DNA of 64,000 bases from Burhinus oedicnemus (lineage: Eukaryota > Chordata > Aves > Charadriiformes > Burhinidae): assembly GCA_008921705.1 (NCBI GenBank), contig VFFE01007030.1:973201-1037200 (forward strand). Direction: 5' to 3'. The notes beneath the pieces were generated by a model that did not search any database, was not told the origin of the DNA, and saw only the letters and a program-made list of their open reading frames with translations. A program made the position numbers and the translations under genes. Positions 24,906 through 38,345 of the stretch are shown one piece after another (position 1 is the stretch's first letter; each line of letters opens with the position of its first letter).

Positions 24906-27803
24906 TTCAATGCAAGACAATCAATCTTACTTCATGTAACACCCCCATAGGAAAGCACGCCAGAGTGTTCCTTTGCTGACTCTCCTGGTGGCTTGGGATA
25001 AAGTGAGAGGAAGAGGTCCATTAGTCCCTAATGTTCTTTGGCATGCTTTATTAGGTTTTGGCTATTATTATAGAAAACTGTTAAACATCAAAATTATGAG
25101 TGTCTGAGCAAGATTTAAATTAAAGCTATTAATCCTGTGGCTGGGCGGAACAGGGCAGAGTGCAGGCTGGAAGGAGCACTCAGGCAACTACCATCAGTAT
25201 CAGTTCACTTGCATCTAAGGATGTTTGTCATGGCAATTTTGGCCATCCAGTGGCCCACCTACCCTTTTAGCAAAAGGTCAGGGAGGGACAATGACATACA
25301 TCAATAAGGTGAAATTGGGACTAACAAAATTCTGCTTTGCCACATTCTCTTAAAACCATTTTGGCTCCCCTCATAACAAATCAGTACTTTCACCCAGAGC
25401 TGCTAAGTAGCACTCCTTCTCACAGCCTCTGAGTCGTAGAGAATTTGTCTCCTATACTGCTTTGTGTCTTTAACAAGCTTCAAGATGCTCACAGATAAGA
25501 GGATCGTTAAGATCGATCAAAGAAGAGTTCTTCTTTCTCAAAGAGACAAATTGAATAACCAGTGAGGAAGATGGGGCACAGGGGATTAAGCAGGGAATAA
25601 ACCACCTTCTAAGGATAATTAGTTTGCAACACACTCTACTTCCTTCTTCTTCCTGTCACCAGTACTCTCCTTTGAGACAGGGACCATGGGGAGCGAAACA
25701 AAGAGGTCAGCAATGCCAACTGGCCTCCATGTTATGGCAATTCAAGGAATGATCTTTTTTTTCCTCTTGTTAGATGTGCTGAACACACACAGCAAAAGGA
25801 AAGGGCATACTAAAATGGAAAGAGGCTCCTTGCCATTTATTATGTAGTGTTTGGCCCTTAGAATGAGAAGGATGAACATCATTGAGAGAGATAAAACTTT
25901 ATTGTACAGGCTCCATTTCTGAGGTTAAAGGGAGTCTTTATTAAAGCGAATTCAAAGTTTTGCCTACTCACTATAAACATTTCAAGGATACACTGTGTCA
26001 AACAGCTCCTTATGTTAAATACAATATATGACAGCGATGTTTTCCATAGTTTATCATCGATAGAACTGGAAGTGTAATAGCAATGGGTTTTAACTTTCTG
26101 GGCAGACAAAGTCATTTTGATAATGGTGGCCACCAGAGACAGGAAGAAGTCTAAACATTCTTGATCTTTGGGGTTAGTTGGAATTCAGATGAATGTAGAG
26201 GGACCACACATGTTCTCTTGGGAGAAGGGTGCTGGCAGCCTTGTGTAACACACAGTCCTTTTTTGGCTCACGCACAAAGGAACAGGAGAATCAGCTCTAA
26301 GAAAGTCACACTTCTGGACAGATGCAAGTCATTGCAACTGTGCGTACCATATGTGGGGAACGGTAAGGAAGGGACTGAATACAAAAAGCAAAAGGGAAAG
26401 TGACAGAGCCCTGGAAAGTGGGGTCCTCCTGAAGCAGCAGGGGACTTTAAAAACCACACACTATGACAAGTCAGCTCAGGGAACTTTCCCTGCTGCCAGC
26501 TGAACCTCAGGGAGATGAAGCAAAGAAAGAAAAATTAACAAAAGGGCATTAACAATAAAAGGACAGGAGTCAGCGTAAGATCCAGCGAAATGAAGCCTTT
26601 TGTATGTCAGCCTGCTCTTGTTAACCTAACTTGAACTCCCCACACAACTTCTTTGGGTCAGGAAATGGAGCGATTACAAGCAAAGAGCTACTGCACTACT
26701 CTAGGTAAGCAGTTTTCCTCTCTGCAGCGATGCTCCACAGGGTGGGAAATGGGAGCCTGGTTCTGAAAAGCACACCAAAGTGTTTCACATCCATGTTCAG
26801 ATTTACCATTGTGAAAGCTGCCTGCTAACCAATTAACAGGTGGAGTGGTTTAGTCTGCTACTAAAACAGACAGAGATATAGATAACACATTCCTGTTACA
26901 TCCTCAGATGTAACCAACAGGCTTAGATTCACCCATTTGGGCTACAGCAAGCGTTTGACAACTTGCACCTACCTAAACCAGTCAGGTTCATGGAGAAAAA
27001 AAAAGCCCACCCCTAACTGACTTAGTCTTGCTAGCAAAAGTAAATGCAGTTAAGCTATGAAATAAAATTCTACCTTTTTCTTGGGGAAACACTGTATGAC
27101 CTGTGGCAACAAAACCCATAAACTGTGTTTCTCTGGGAGGATTTGACAATACAGTTTAGCCAGGAAATACTTTGCAGTGTTAATAAACTTGGGAAACTCC
27201 ATAACATATTGCACTGACAATGTTAATGGAAATTGGAAAGGAAGAAGTTGAATCCTACTTATTGATTGGCATTTTGTCACTAACTTTAGCTGGGGTAGGT
27301 TTTCACCCATAAATCCACAATCAATACAGTAACTTTTATGATATAGGTAGTTAGACAGAGACATCCAGAACTATACATACACAATTGCACATGAAAAAAA
27401 TGACTCTATTTTGTAGTCTCCATTCTACATATACATGGACATAACATATGTACAATGCTTAATATGCAATTCTGGCTACTTTTTTTTTTAATGTTGTGAT
27501 TTATTTCATACAGGCCTCTAGGGATTTTTATTTTCAATCATAAAACCAACAGTGTATTTAAGGAGATCAAAGAGGATCCTGGAAACGAGTTTCACAACTG
27601 CTTAAGAACCACATTGTGAACTAAGGTTTCCATTTCATCCCTCTGTGATATACCGGCACGATGCAACACTTCTCCCAGTGAAATCAATATTATCTTTGTC
27701 ACTGATTGCCAAAGGAGTGTACACGTGGTTTAGTGTACTGTCATCTAGAAGCTAGTTGATCCATCTCACATCACAGATTACCTCAAACTTCTCAAATCTT
27801 GCC
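24906..27803. other. Gene-free stretch
   Basis: No gene was recognised. Open frames at 25,879-26,133 and 27,050-27,364 on the minus strand and at 26,161-26,403 on the plus strand have no recognisable domain. A somewhat GC-richer part lies around 26,400-26,760 without a clear motif. Confidence 0.5.
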
Positions 27804-27820
27804 AAAAAAAAAAAAAAAAA
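27804..27820. repeat. Poly(A) tract, 17 A
   Basis: A simple mononucleotide run flanked by non-repetitive sequence, with no recognisable retroposon upstream. Confidence 0.9.
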
Positions 27821-29976
27821 GACCTGAAACATATTGAAATAATAAAAATATCAGTTTGGAAAGGATTGTTAACAATCGAATGAAAGGTTAACAATGGTTT
27901 AAAAACAGCTGAAGTCTTCAAAAATTTCAACACAGTATCCTGGCAAACCAAAATATCATTAAACTTGCCTTAAAAAAAAAAGAAACCTCTAACATCAAAC
28001 AGTACTAGGCATTTATCTTCTGAGCAGTGCATTACAGGTGACCTCTATAGATTGGAAATAGGATTACATCAACAAACCTTTTGCTTTAAAGTGGTGGATG
28101 GTGTGAGATGAAAGGGTGCTCTGCCTAACATTTTGCAGTGCTACTGGCTCAGGTTTAAAGGAAGTATGCACCCAGGTATTCCCTGTCACATTCTAATCTG
28201 CAATACTGACATGGATGTGAAAGCAAAAGCCTTTGAAAATGATACTTTCATATGATAGAAAAACCTGGAGAACTGTGCACAAATGGGTGTGAGAAATGTG
28301 AGGGGGAATACAGATAAGGAGATAAAGAGGAACCTTTGCAATGAACATGGCCAGATACTTATGCCCTCAGCAATAAGTCATGTCTGTAGCACTGTGGATT
28401 AGCATCAGATAAAGTGATATTAGAGTTTGAGGTTTAAACTTAATACCCGCATTTGGTGTCTCCTTGTTTCTGTAAAGGTTTCAGACACACAGCTTTTTTT
28501 TCACAGCAAAGCTTAGAGTTATTTTCCTGCATTTGACAAACAAAATAACTATGTATTCAAAGATTTAGCAAACAAAAAATAATAAAAAAAATTAAAAGCA
28601 CCTTTGGTCCTGGTATTCTCTTCCAGGGCTTGGATAGTCTCCTGGGCATGCTGAGTTGGCTTGCACAGCCCCTGTTTACTGAAGTCAGAAATTCTCATTT
28701 ACTTTGTATTCAGTATTTTTGTTCCACCACAAAAAATGTAGGAACTGCTGCCCAACCATGCTATATCTTGAGGATTGTATTATAATAATTCGCATCACGT
28801 ACAAAGGCTGCCATACAAAACTGATGCTGAGGGTTTAGGGTCCTTTAAATCCCTGAGAGGACTCTGTCAACTTCCCAGCACTGCTTTTTAAGGGATTGAT
28901 GCTTTCCCTGAGGAAGCATTCTGATTTGATAGACCTGAGCTGTGTCTACAGTGTCTAACAGGGACTCAATCGTCATGTGTCATAGTACACTTAAAACACT
29001 CACATAACCCCACTTCAACAAAGTATTATTTTGGAAATAGATAGAAATTATGAAAGGAGAATCTTGAGCCACCAGGCTTCAAGTACTGACTTAGCACTGT
29101 AAAGGTTAAGTAGGCATATTGAAGAAAGTCTGAGCACTAAATTATCCAGTCAAGCATTTGGATAATTAAATACAATCCAAATAAGTTGTTTTACTTCCTG
29201 CAGCAAAACTACAGTTCCCCAGCACTGACATACAGTATGCCATCAATCTCGTTGCCCCAAAGAGTGACTGTGACAAAATGATCCACTGTTTTCTTCCAGC
29301 ACTATATAACGGTGGTATAGAATGGGTTAAATATAGACTCATACCATCATCATATGTGCCTGACTCAGTGATACAAAAAAGAAAAAAAAGTTCATAACAG
29401 TATTCTACAATACTGTCCAATATTTTCAAGGCTTTACAACGCCCTCTTAGCTCTGGGTTTGGTGGTACACCGACTGCAAGTCAGTTGCTAGTTCTGTATA
29501 AAGACAGATATAACCCTCTGTTGCCAGACACTTCCTTAATTCCTCATAATTTGCGTTTTGCTGGAAGAGATTTCAAATCTGACCACAACAGTTAAGGAAA
29601 AAAACTTGCACTCCAGTATAAAATATACAAATCAGAAAATATATACAACTAACAAAAACAGTCTCAGTACTACTTGATGAGAGGTATTTGTTTTCCCCTC
29701 CAACATTCCAGTAATGTAAAACCAGTGTGTAAGGTAGAAAATCATTTTTCAATTTCAGGAAACATCATTACTAGCTGCCAAAAGTCTATCCATATAATAA
29801 GAACTATTTGCTAAAGCTGAACACCTGCAGTTTTATAGAAGGCCTCCGAGGACAGCTGTAAGTAAGTATATTCCAGTCTACTGATACAGCAGCCAATCAA
29901 AACCTGAATGTTTTGTCCCAGAAAACAACACATTTTGCTAGCTAGGGCTACACACGTGTATACAGACGTTTTATTT
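27821..29976. other. Gene-free stretch with a faint MIR-like piece
   Basis: Around 28,386-28,450 the order GCACTGTGGATTAGCATCAG, GATATTAGAGTTTGAGG, TTTAAACTT recalls the 5' part of MIR-type SINEs, but the match is weak. No exon was recognised. Minus-strand frames at 29,166-29,429 and 29,811-30,077 look like chance. Confidence 0.4.
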
Positions 29977-30013
29977 AGATAGGTAGATAAACAGACAGAT
30001 AGACAGACAGATT
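29977..30013. repeat. GATA/GACA-type tetranucleotide microsatellite
   Basis: The order AGATAGGTAGATAAACAGAC, AGATAGACAGACAGATTGAT shows interspersed GATA- and GACA-type units. This is the composition of the vertebrate Bkm-like satellites, though the array here is very short. It explains the repeated serine/leucine/cysteine residues in the minus-strand frame crossing it. Confidence 0.85.
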
Positions 30014-33000
30014 GATCTTCTGAACATGATGTAATGCCCTGTATGCAAAAGCCAAGGCTAATGAAGGAGGTCTTCATCTAGTCCTAAAAGTACAGTTTCC
30101 TGCTCCCAAAATGCTCTTGGAAGCAGTCCAGAGTGCTGGAAGTTTGCATTGTAGCAAACTGTCACACAAATATGTGTGTATTAGTTGCCTTCCCAAATAC
30201 AAGGCAATTGTTTTGAACAGTTCATAAAAAATGAACAGTACAAATGAAACATCTTTCTCATAATATATATAAACAGGACAGCCACCCCACTAACTCTGCT
30301 GGCTTCCACAGTTGGAAGTGCCACCACCATTTCAGGTACTAAAAAGATGTCCTTTTTATTATTTGGTAAGTGACTTCATTAGCACAGTTTTGCTCTTGTT
30401 ACTTAGTTAACAGCCAAGTTGTTACTATAAAGGTTATGCTTCTTTAGGGGAAGTTTGCCTACAAAATCTTCAGTCCTTTCTGTTTAGATGTCCACGCACA
30501 CTTATGAAGTACCAAACTGCTCTTAATTAATTGCTCACATGGATGAGGTGGCTATGAAAGAGCATAACCTGAGTTTAAATACAGAGAAGCAGCAAGAAAT
30601 AGGACTCCTGTCTCACCACAACAGTGATAAAAAAGTATTTCCCACTACTCTGCTGCCATCTTCCTCAGCTGGTGCAGGTTCTGCCTCAGATCTCAGTCAG
30701 CTTTAACCACTGCATGACAAGTGTTCTGTACATACACGGTATGTTTACCTCAAGCAACCAACCCACAAATGACCAACATTTTCGGAATTGTTACAATAGA
30801 GATAAACAGGCATTCAAATAAAGAAAACAATTCTTTCCCCTTAAATTTTCATCCTGCTGTTTGGAGACGAGCTGAAACGACAGATGCTGCTTAACCTGGG
30901 GTTCTGCTTCTCGCCTCCTCCACAGGCAGAGGTCATGAGCGCAGACATGTGCAATGCAGAACCTTTTTTTCCCCCATTCACTCAGCAGAGAAAGCAAACT
31001 ATCTTTGAAAACACATTTCTGAGAACAGCTAGTTTTGCCAACTGCCAACAAGGCTCCATATCACACAAAATGCATGTAGCATGAATTTCAGAGAAAGCGG
31101 CATTCAGCCTCTAGTAATCCACTATGTAAAGAGAAGGATCTGGAAAGCACGTACGTGCACACCCAGAAGAGTTTGAGATGGAAATAAATAAATAAATAAG
31201 CCAAAGTATGAAACACTCAGTGATTTCAACAGGTGTTTACAAAGTCAGAGCTAGCATGCATTCCTGAATTAAAACCAAAAATTCTTTCCAACGTACCTCT
31301 GTGTAAACGAGACCAGTTCAGCTCTTATCTCAAGGTAAGAAGAATGCACCATCTCCCAAACTTAAAGGCTGAAATGAATGCTGTTAACTGCCCTGAAAAA
31401 ACTCAAATGTATTCCCTTGTTGGCTGGGAAGTTAAAAATTCAGCCATTATGTTATCTCAAGCAGTTCTCCATGGGGTCACTACGTATTTTGTACGTAATG
31501 GAAAGATGTGAATGTGGAAACGGTTTCAAGAAAAGTTTCAATAACTGCATACTCTGACAGAATCTCCACCTATGCTGGGACTTGTGGCCCTCTCAGCTGT
31601 AAGTACAACCGAATGAGAGCAGATGGATGGCTCTCCAGAAGAGCCACTGTAAAACTGATTTGAACCACAAGCTTCTCTTCCTATCAGAAAGACTGGCAAC
31701 ACTTTTTTACAAAAAGGGGTTATGCCAGATAAGCTAACCTGCTTCCTCAAGTTAGGTTCAACCCATATTGGAAAGGAAGGTCTAAAAGCAATTGAGAAAC
31801 TTGAAAAGAACACCTACTGAAATAATATATTTTCTTTTTTCACTCAGTATGGGCCAAAAACTGCATGCTTATCTATAATATCAAATTATGTAAAAATCAC
31901 ACAACCTGAATTTCAGAAAAACTGTTCTGGGTGACTATTTTCCTGAGGCCAGATCTCATCCTTGGTATTCAGAGAAGCCCAAATTCTACACCAAATATGT
32001 GGAGATACAAAGACAACAGAACACAGGACAAATAATGCAGTTTGGGTAAAAAGAATATACTGACTTCTGTTTTGGTTTGGAGTGGATTTGGGTTTTTTTA
32101 ATTCTACGTTTCCAGTGTGATCTATGAAAACTGTTGCTCCCTCTTCATTCTGCTGGAATGTGACGCACATCTCTTATCCTGTGTCCTAAACTCCATCAAT
32201 AAATATATTTAATTAGGACTATGAGAAAGATCCACAGCATTTAACAGAAACTATGTCAGTACCAAACAGGAATGCTGTCTGTGGCACCTATAAATATTTA
32301 AATTACCTACTTTATCAGTCACATCAGAACCCCACTGTACAGCTTTGCAAACAGAAAAAGGACAACATCCAAAGAAATAGAAATGGTCATTACTGGACAA
32401 TCTAATAACTATACCCCTACTATACAGTGTTACACATCGCTTAAAATATAGGTTTGTAAGCCTCCAGAAAAGACAGAGCTTTCCGCAACAACCCATAGTC
32501 CTTTTTACCCTTTAATTGTAAATTGGAAATATATATGGCTCATATGCATTCATTAATTCTGTTACTGCTGATCATTTATTTTGTCCAGCAAAAGTAATAA
32601 CCTATTTCTTGGGTCCAGGTTCAGTAAGAGCTCAGTATGATGTTGTTACGAATAGAGTTAGAAAGAAAACCCTTTAGACTGTGCACAGGCAAAAGTTGAC
32701 TGTTACAGAGGCACCTGTGTGTAATGGGTTAAGTTTAACAAATTATTCTTAATTACATTAAAAAACGTTAAAAACCTATTATTAATGAAACATTCCATTC
32801 CATAGTTTGATCACAGCAAAAGCAGGAAATTCAGAGTTGACATTCCCACAGCAACCTTAACTCTATCCCATTGTGTATATTCATTTCAAATGAGTCTTTC
32901 TTTCTATGACCTCATAACACATGTGAAATGAAGGAAGGTGCGAGGAAAAAATCCTAAAATTCATATAAATCAGAAGTATGTTGTTAAGTTCCATTATTGT

Positions 33001-34337
33001 AGCAGTAGCATTTGAGTGGAGATAGCATTCTCAATAAAAAATATACACATTGACTAGTTCATGCATTTATTGAATGTTATTGCCTGTGAATGCACATTAT
33101 ACAAACACTTCTGGTTGCTCACCCTTCACATTAGGATGGTTACTTTACCCAAGCCTGGATACAAGAAACTTGGCATCTGAAAGGGTCTGTTAGGTATGGG
33201 GCTCTAGACAAATATTACTAAACTGCATCCAACGTTGGCTCCTGGAGGAGTACAATCATTTCTGTTCCAACCCAAAACTAATAACCTGCCAACCCCAATC
33301 TGGCTCCATGAATACATAGTCCAAACATTCCTGCAGTGTTTCCTCAGAACCAGAGGACAAAGAAACTCAGTACAAGTACTCTCCTGTGCTTCTACACAGC
33401 ATCAGGACAGGTTCATGTCAGCTTATGAGCTCTGGCTCTGCTGCATACGGACCTGCCTGGCACCCACTTCCCCTTTCTCTGGATTTCGTGTTAGACTGGA
33501 TGCAGGGTCATGCAGACACATAACTATTACAGACCTGGTATGTACATCCTAATAAGACTATTTGCTGTATTGAAGGTAAATATGTTGCAGAGCCTCCTCT
33601 GGGATTTTTCAGGAAATGGCCCAAGCCCAACAAATCCACTGCTGTTCTGAACCTCACAAGTCACCATTTTGTGTTAACCATCAGACCCAAATGGGTTTCG
33701 TGTATTTGCTGCCCAAACTGGCCTGTGCTGAGAGACACTACAAGGTCTCTGCATTTTACTTCTCATGGTACATGACAACACTTGGTACTTTCTGAAACTT
33801 CAGTGCAAGTACTTCCACGCCTGTATTTAGGCAAACATTTTCATATGGTGCTGAAAGGAGGGGTAAGTATCTAGAGTTCAAGTTTAAAAACACCGTAGAT
33901 AAAAACAGTGAAAAGTATATCTAAGGGAAACACTTTCAGCTACAGAATACTAGGTACTTCACACCTGAAAACTCAAAATGGCATCTCACAGAACTTCATA
34001 AAGCAAATCAGGCACAGGCTGCAGATATGCAGAAATAAAATTCAGCAAACCTAACCACCAAGGAGGGAAGACAATACCAGTGACTTTGCCGGCAAGGGAG
34101 GGAAGTGATTTGGGGTCTAGGGATAACTAAGAGGAATCTCAGGGCTCTAGGGTCGGTGAGGACTGCTGCTCTTCAGAGTGGAAACGTTTGAGAAATTAAT
34201 GAATATCAGCACAGCTCTGGCAGGAGACGAAACAGCTAAGAGTAGATGCATGCCTCCTAAGCATCCTCTGGCAATTATTAAGAGAGAAGATACATATCGC
34301 ATTAAGTTTTGGAGATTTTTTACTGGAATGGTGCATC
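30014..34337. other. Gene-free stretch
   Basis: No exon or transposon was recognised. A short (AAAT)n tract lies at 31,182-31,199. Open frames of 61-105 codons, for example 33,235-33,552 plus, lack any recognisable domain. Position 30,884-31,084 plus is crossed on the other strand by a frame of similar length, a sign that neither is coding. Confidence 0.5.
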
Positions 34338-35310
34338 AGAGAATCACAGGGGTTGGAAGGGACCTCTGGAGATCATCTAGTCCAACCCCCCTGCCAGAGC
34401 AGGGTCACCTAGAGCAGGTTGCACAGGGTGGCGTCCAGGCGGGTTTTGAATGTCTCCAGAGTCGGAGACTCCACCACCTCTCCGGGCAGCCTGTTCCAGT
34501 GCTCTGCCACCCTCAAAGGAAAGAAGTTCCTCCTCATGTTTAGATGGAACTTCCTATGGTCAAGTTTTTGCCCGTTACCTCTTGTTCCATCACTGGGCAC
34601 CATAGGAAAAAGACTGGTCCCATCCTCCTGGCACCCTCCCTTTAAGTATTTATAAGCATTGATGAGATCCCCTCTGAGCCTTCTCTTCTCCAGACTAAAA
34701 AGACTCAAGTCCCTCAGCCTTTCCTTGTAAGAAAGATGTTCCAGCCCCCTAATCATCTTTCTAGCCCTTTGCTGTACCCTCTCCAGCAGTTCCCTGTCCT
34801 TCTTGAACTGGGGAGCCCAGAACTGGACACAGTACTCCAGGTGCGGCCTCACCAGGGCAGGGTAGAGGGGGAGGATAACCTCCCTCGACCTGCTTGCCAC
34901 ACTCCTCTTGATGCACCCCAGGATGCCATTGGCCTTCTTGGCCACAAGGGCACATTGCTGGCTCATGGTCATCCTGTTGTCCACCAGGACTCCCAGGTCC
35001 CTTTCCACAGAGCTGCTTTCCAGCAGGTCAGCCCCTAACCTGTACTGGTGCATGGGGTTATTCCTCCCCAAGTGCAGTACCTTACACTTGCCTTTGTTGA
35101 ACTTCATGAGGTTTCTCTCTGCCCAACCCTCCAGCCTGCCCAGGTCATGCTGAATGGCAGCACAGCCTTGTGGTGTGTCAGCCACCCCTCCCAGTTTTGT
35201 GTCATCAGCAACCTAGCTGATGGTACACTCTATCCCTTCATCCAGGTCATGGATGAATATGTGGAACAGGACTGGACCCAGTATTGACCCCTGGTGAACA
35301 CCACTTATTA
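34338..35310 (-). mobile_element. CR1 LINE, 5'-truncated, minus strand
   Basis: Read on the minus strand, the element begins inside the reverse transcriptase region near 35,310 (a SGV-QGSILGP-like block) and runs to the CR1 3' end at 34,338. There the plus strand shows AGAATCACAGGGGTTGGAAG followed by GGACCTCTGGAGATCATCTA and GTCCAACCCCCCTGCCAGAG. CR1 copies are usually truncated like this, leaving the C-terminal part of ORF2 and the short 3' end. No target-site duplication is apparent, as is normal for CR1. The plus-strand open frames over this interval are antisense shadows. Confidence 0.96.
34409..35306 (-). pseudogene. CR1 ORF2 reverse transcriptase C-terminal remnant
   Basis: ORF2 of CR1 encodes an endonuclease plus reverse transcriptase that copies element RNA at the nicked target. 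Only the last part survives here. Upstream of residue 1 of the 258-codon frame (34,409-35,185) the reading continues with [20 protein letters not shown] and then an in-frame TAG at 35,213-35,215, where related copies have a lysine codon. VADDTKLGG follows, so the two catalytic aspartates of the YADD-type box are kept (as VADD). Downstream are the family's conserved blocks: [72 protein letters not shown] and [20 protein letters not shown]. The lack of any endonuclease or thumb-upstream region makes it non-functional. Confidence 0.93.
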
Positions 35311-38132
35311 CAGACCTTTGCACATGCCTAGAAACTAAATGCCGTTTCTCTGAGAAAGTCAAGGTGTCAGTCAAACCCAATCTTTTTGACTGGAAAACAG
35401 CACCTAAACTAAGGTATGTTCTACCTATGGAAACTTAAAGAGAGACTTTTAGAGTGAAAATTCTGATGCCACTCTGCACAGCGCTCTCTAGAACCTGCAG
35501 TACTGAGCCTCTGCTTTGCAGACTAAACGAGGAAGCTGTTTTTCGCTAGACAGTGCTATAAGCAAGAACCTCCAGTCATGAACTATTTGTATTTCTTAAA
35601 CCAAATAAATTTTTAAACAAAAATATGGCCGGTGGTGTACCATGAAAAGAAATCACACAATGAGATGCACGTGAAAAATGTGCTAATTGCAATTACTTTT
35701 GGTCACTGAGAACTAGATACTGTATTTTTCTTGAACTAAGTATGGATCTCCTCTTGGTGATGGTGGAAATTCATTGAATATATGGAAGCTGTACGTAGCC
35801 TAAAATTGTTGCAATGTTGCCATTTCCATTCTCTTTCAAACTGAATTACAGTTTACAAAGAACATAGAGGCCACATATATATGTTTTCATTCACCTCTGC
35901 AGTTCAGCATAGCTTATTGCCTTGCTCATCTGCAAAAATGCTAGTTTTTTCTGACTGCTGTTAAATGGATTGGTATCATACAGGTATTACAGGGAGATAA
36001 TCTCTTGCCACAGGGAGCTTGCAATAGGCAACTTACACAGTGGTTTAGATGGCCACTGCTTAGAGATTTTGATTCAGTTGCTCTGTTGTTCTGCTTCTTA
36101 AACAATCTGAGTATTACAGAAAAAGCATGGTTTGGGAAAGGGTTAGGATTAGGGTAAACAGAGAACAGAATCTGACTTAAGAGTACTGAAAGCAGGTGAA
36201 AGATTCCCACAAACTTTCATGGCCTTAACAACGTGCTGACGTTGTATAATACAGAAATTAGCTATACTGGTTATCATGCTGTTGAAGACATGCTGCTCTT
36301 TTTCCTGATATCTAAGGAAGTTTAGCTATCTCTGCATTGCATCACAGTAGCAGTGTAGATACACCCTTGGTCAGGCTGTTGCTACTCAAGAAGGCAAGTA
36401 TAGATGTGGAAGATGATATGAGAAGTGGAAGAAGGATGGAAGGTAAAAAAACTGAACAAAAAGGGTAACATGTTCATGTAGCTAAAAGGTAAACAGGTCT
36501 CTCATAAAATACCTTTGTATCACCTGTTCTCAATTTCTTTCAGAATTTTATTGAAATCTGAGAAGAGGTGATTCCTGAAAGTATTACAGGAATTGTAAGA
36601 AAAAAGCGTGAATCATAAAAAAAGTGATAATTTCTCTATCTATTCCAGTTACCATCAGGTTTTACTTTTTTTTTTTAAGTTATCAAATGTTGTACTGATA
36701 TCTATATAACACCCTGGAAGCAAGAAGCAAATGACATCTATAGGTGAAGCATCCAGCATGCAGAATTGGTCCTCCTAATGATTCAAGATAACCGTAACCA
36801 TTTACCAACACAGAAAACTATTTCAAGCTGAAAGGAAAAGGATTCTATTTGCTCCGTTTCTTTCAGATGCAAAAAAAGATGATTTTAAAATGGTTTGTTT
36901 CCTCTTTCACATGATGGGAATTTAACACAGACTACACGGGCACTGGCTGTGCAAACACACATCATTTTTAAGTTGTGTAAATGTATAGGCACAGAAGTTA
37001 TGTTGTCTTTTCTGTTTGGAAAGGCAGCCAGCACAACATAAACCTCACCAGAATTTAACAGCTAACAATTACATATAAAAGAATGTTTTACATATGTGAT
37101 AAAAACAAACACAATAAAAGTTGCTCATAATGGCATATAAATGTTTTTTGGCAAAACCAGAAAGTTACTGAAGCACTTACTGTCCCTATAGCACAGAAAT
37201 TTAAGCCTTTATTCAGCATTTCTTTGCAGAATTAGTACAAGTGAATAATGGCGTCAGGCTGGCCCAGAGGAAACAAACAAACATTAAATCAGTTCATTTG
37301 AATTCTGTAAAAACTGCCATAATGGGATATGTAAATGTTGTGAAGGTATAGGAAAATGGTGGACTTTTCAGATGTCTGCAGGATAAGGAACAGCCAGAAA
37401 GAATTATTGGGACTCATGTCACCAGAACTGACACTGAGCGACACAGACATTTGCTTTTATCTTTCCATTCCAATAAAAATGTTTGGAATTGGTTTCCAAA
37501 ATGCTAAATAACACCCAGCAGAATACTAACAGTTCATATAAGAGCATTTCTATGTGGCATCTCTGGGCACATTCATTCTGTATTCCTATATGTTGAAGTG
37601 ATTTTCATTACTGTCCTGTAAAAACTAGTGCAGCATATATTAAAATAACACCTTTTAACAGAGATCATAATCAAAAAAACTTATGAAGCTGGCTAGAAAA
37701 TTCCTCCTAGAAAACAGTACATACAAAAGCAGTACCAACAGAATTCAATGCATAAATAAATAGATTCAGAGTTTGAAAACTAACTCAAAGATACAGCAGG
37801 TGATAAGACTACAGTGACATTTTTTGCCAAAAGTATAGTGGTTTTGGCATTCAATATAATGTATTTCTATTAAAACGGACATTCTTTAATAACTTATTTC
37901 AACTTCTTTTTGTCTTATAACATTCCAATTAAAAGGCATAATAATACACTAACTACCTTGTTTGTCCTCCCTTTGGACTGCTGTGGTAAATTCAGCACTT
38001 GGACTACTAAGTGATAACCACTTCACTCCTGACCAACAGCCTCAGTGGTCATTGGACCGGGTCCCAATGCTGCAGGAAACTGAGGCAAAACCACACAAAA
38101 TTCTACCAGCTAGCAGATGGTATGTGGGGTAA
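35311..38132. other. Gene-free AT-rich stretch
   Basis: No gene was recognised. A short telomere-like GGGTTAGGATTAGGG occurs at 36,140-36,154 but is far too short to be an interstitial telomeric array. Short A and T runs occur, for example T10 near 36,668. Confidence 0.5.
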
Positions 38133-38345
38133 ACAGTACACTGGTTAAAGCCTGGAAGCTGAAAGACGTGAATGTATGACTGTGGTCTGTCACTGACTGT
38201 TCTGGAATAGGTCACTTCCACCCAAACTTACTAAAGCTCCAGGAATCCAGTTTTTTCAAAAGCAATCACGTGCCCACCCAGCACTGTGGATCTGGACTTA
38301 ACTTCCTCTGTGACTTACTTCTCCACCTTAAAATAAGGAACACAG
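38133..38345 (+). repeat. MIR/CORE-SINE relic, plus strand, with an internal extra segment
   Basis: ACAGTACACTGGTTAAAGCC at 38,133 followed by TGGAAGCTGAAAGACGTGAA, GGTCTGTCACTGACTG, and GGTCACTTCC matches the 5' and core blocks of MIR (ACAGTATAGTGGTTAAGAGC, TGGCTCTGCCACTGACT, GTCACTT). After roughly 65 unrelated bases the 3' blocks return as CTTAACTTCCTCTGTGACTT, ACTTCTCCACCTTAAAATAAG. The gap suggests an insertion or a local rearrangement in an old copy. Confidence 0.6.

Noticed and set aside
28386..28520. Possible additional MIR 5' end
   Set aside because: Only scattered short words agree and the core block is missing. Mentioned in the stretch description but not called as a repeat.
34409..35153. 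Plus-strand open frames of 64-100 codons over the 34-35 kb region
   Set aside because: They are antisense to the CR1 reverse transcriptase frame, which is recognisable at protein level on the minus strand.
36140..36154. Telomere-like GGGTTAGGATTAGGG
   Set aside because: Only about two and a half imperfect units, too short for an interstitial telomeric repeat.
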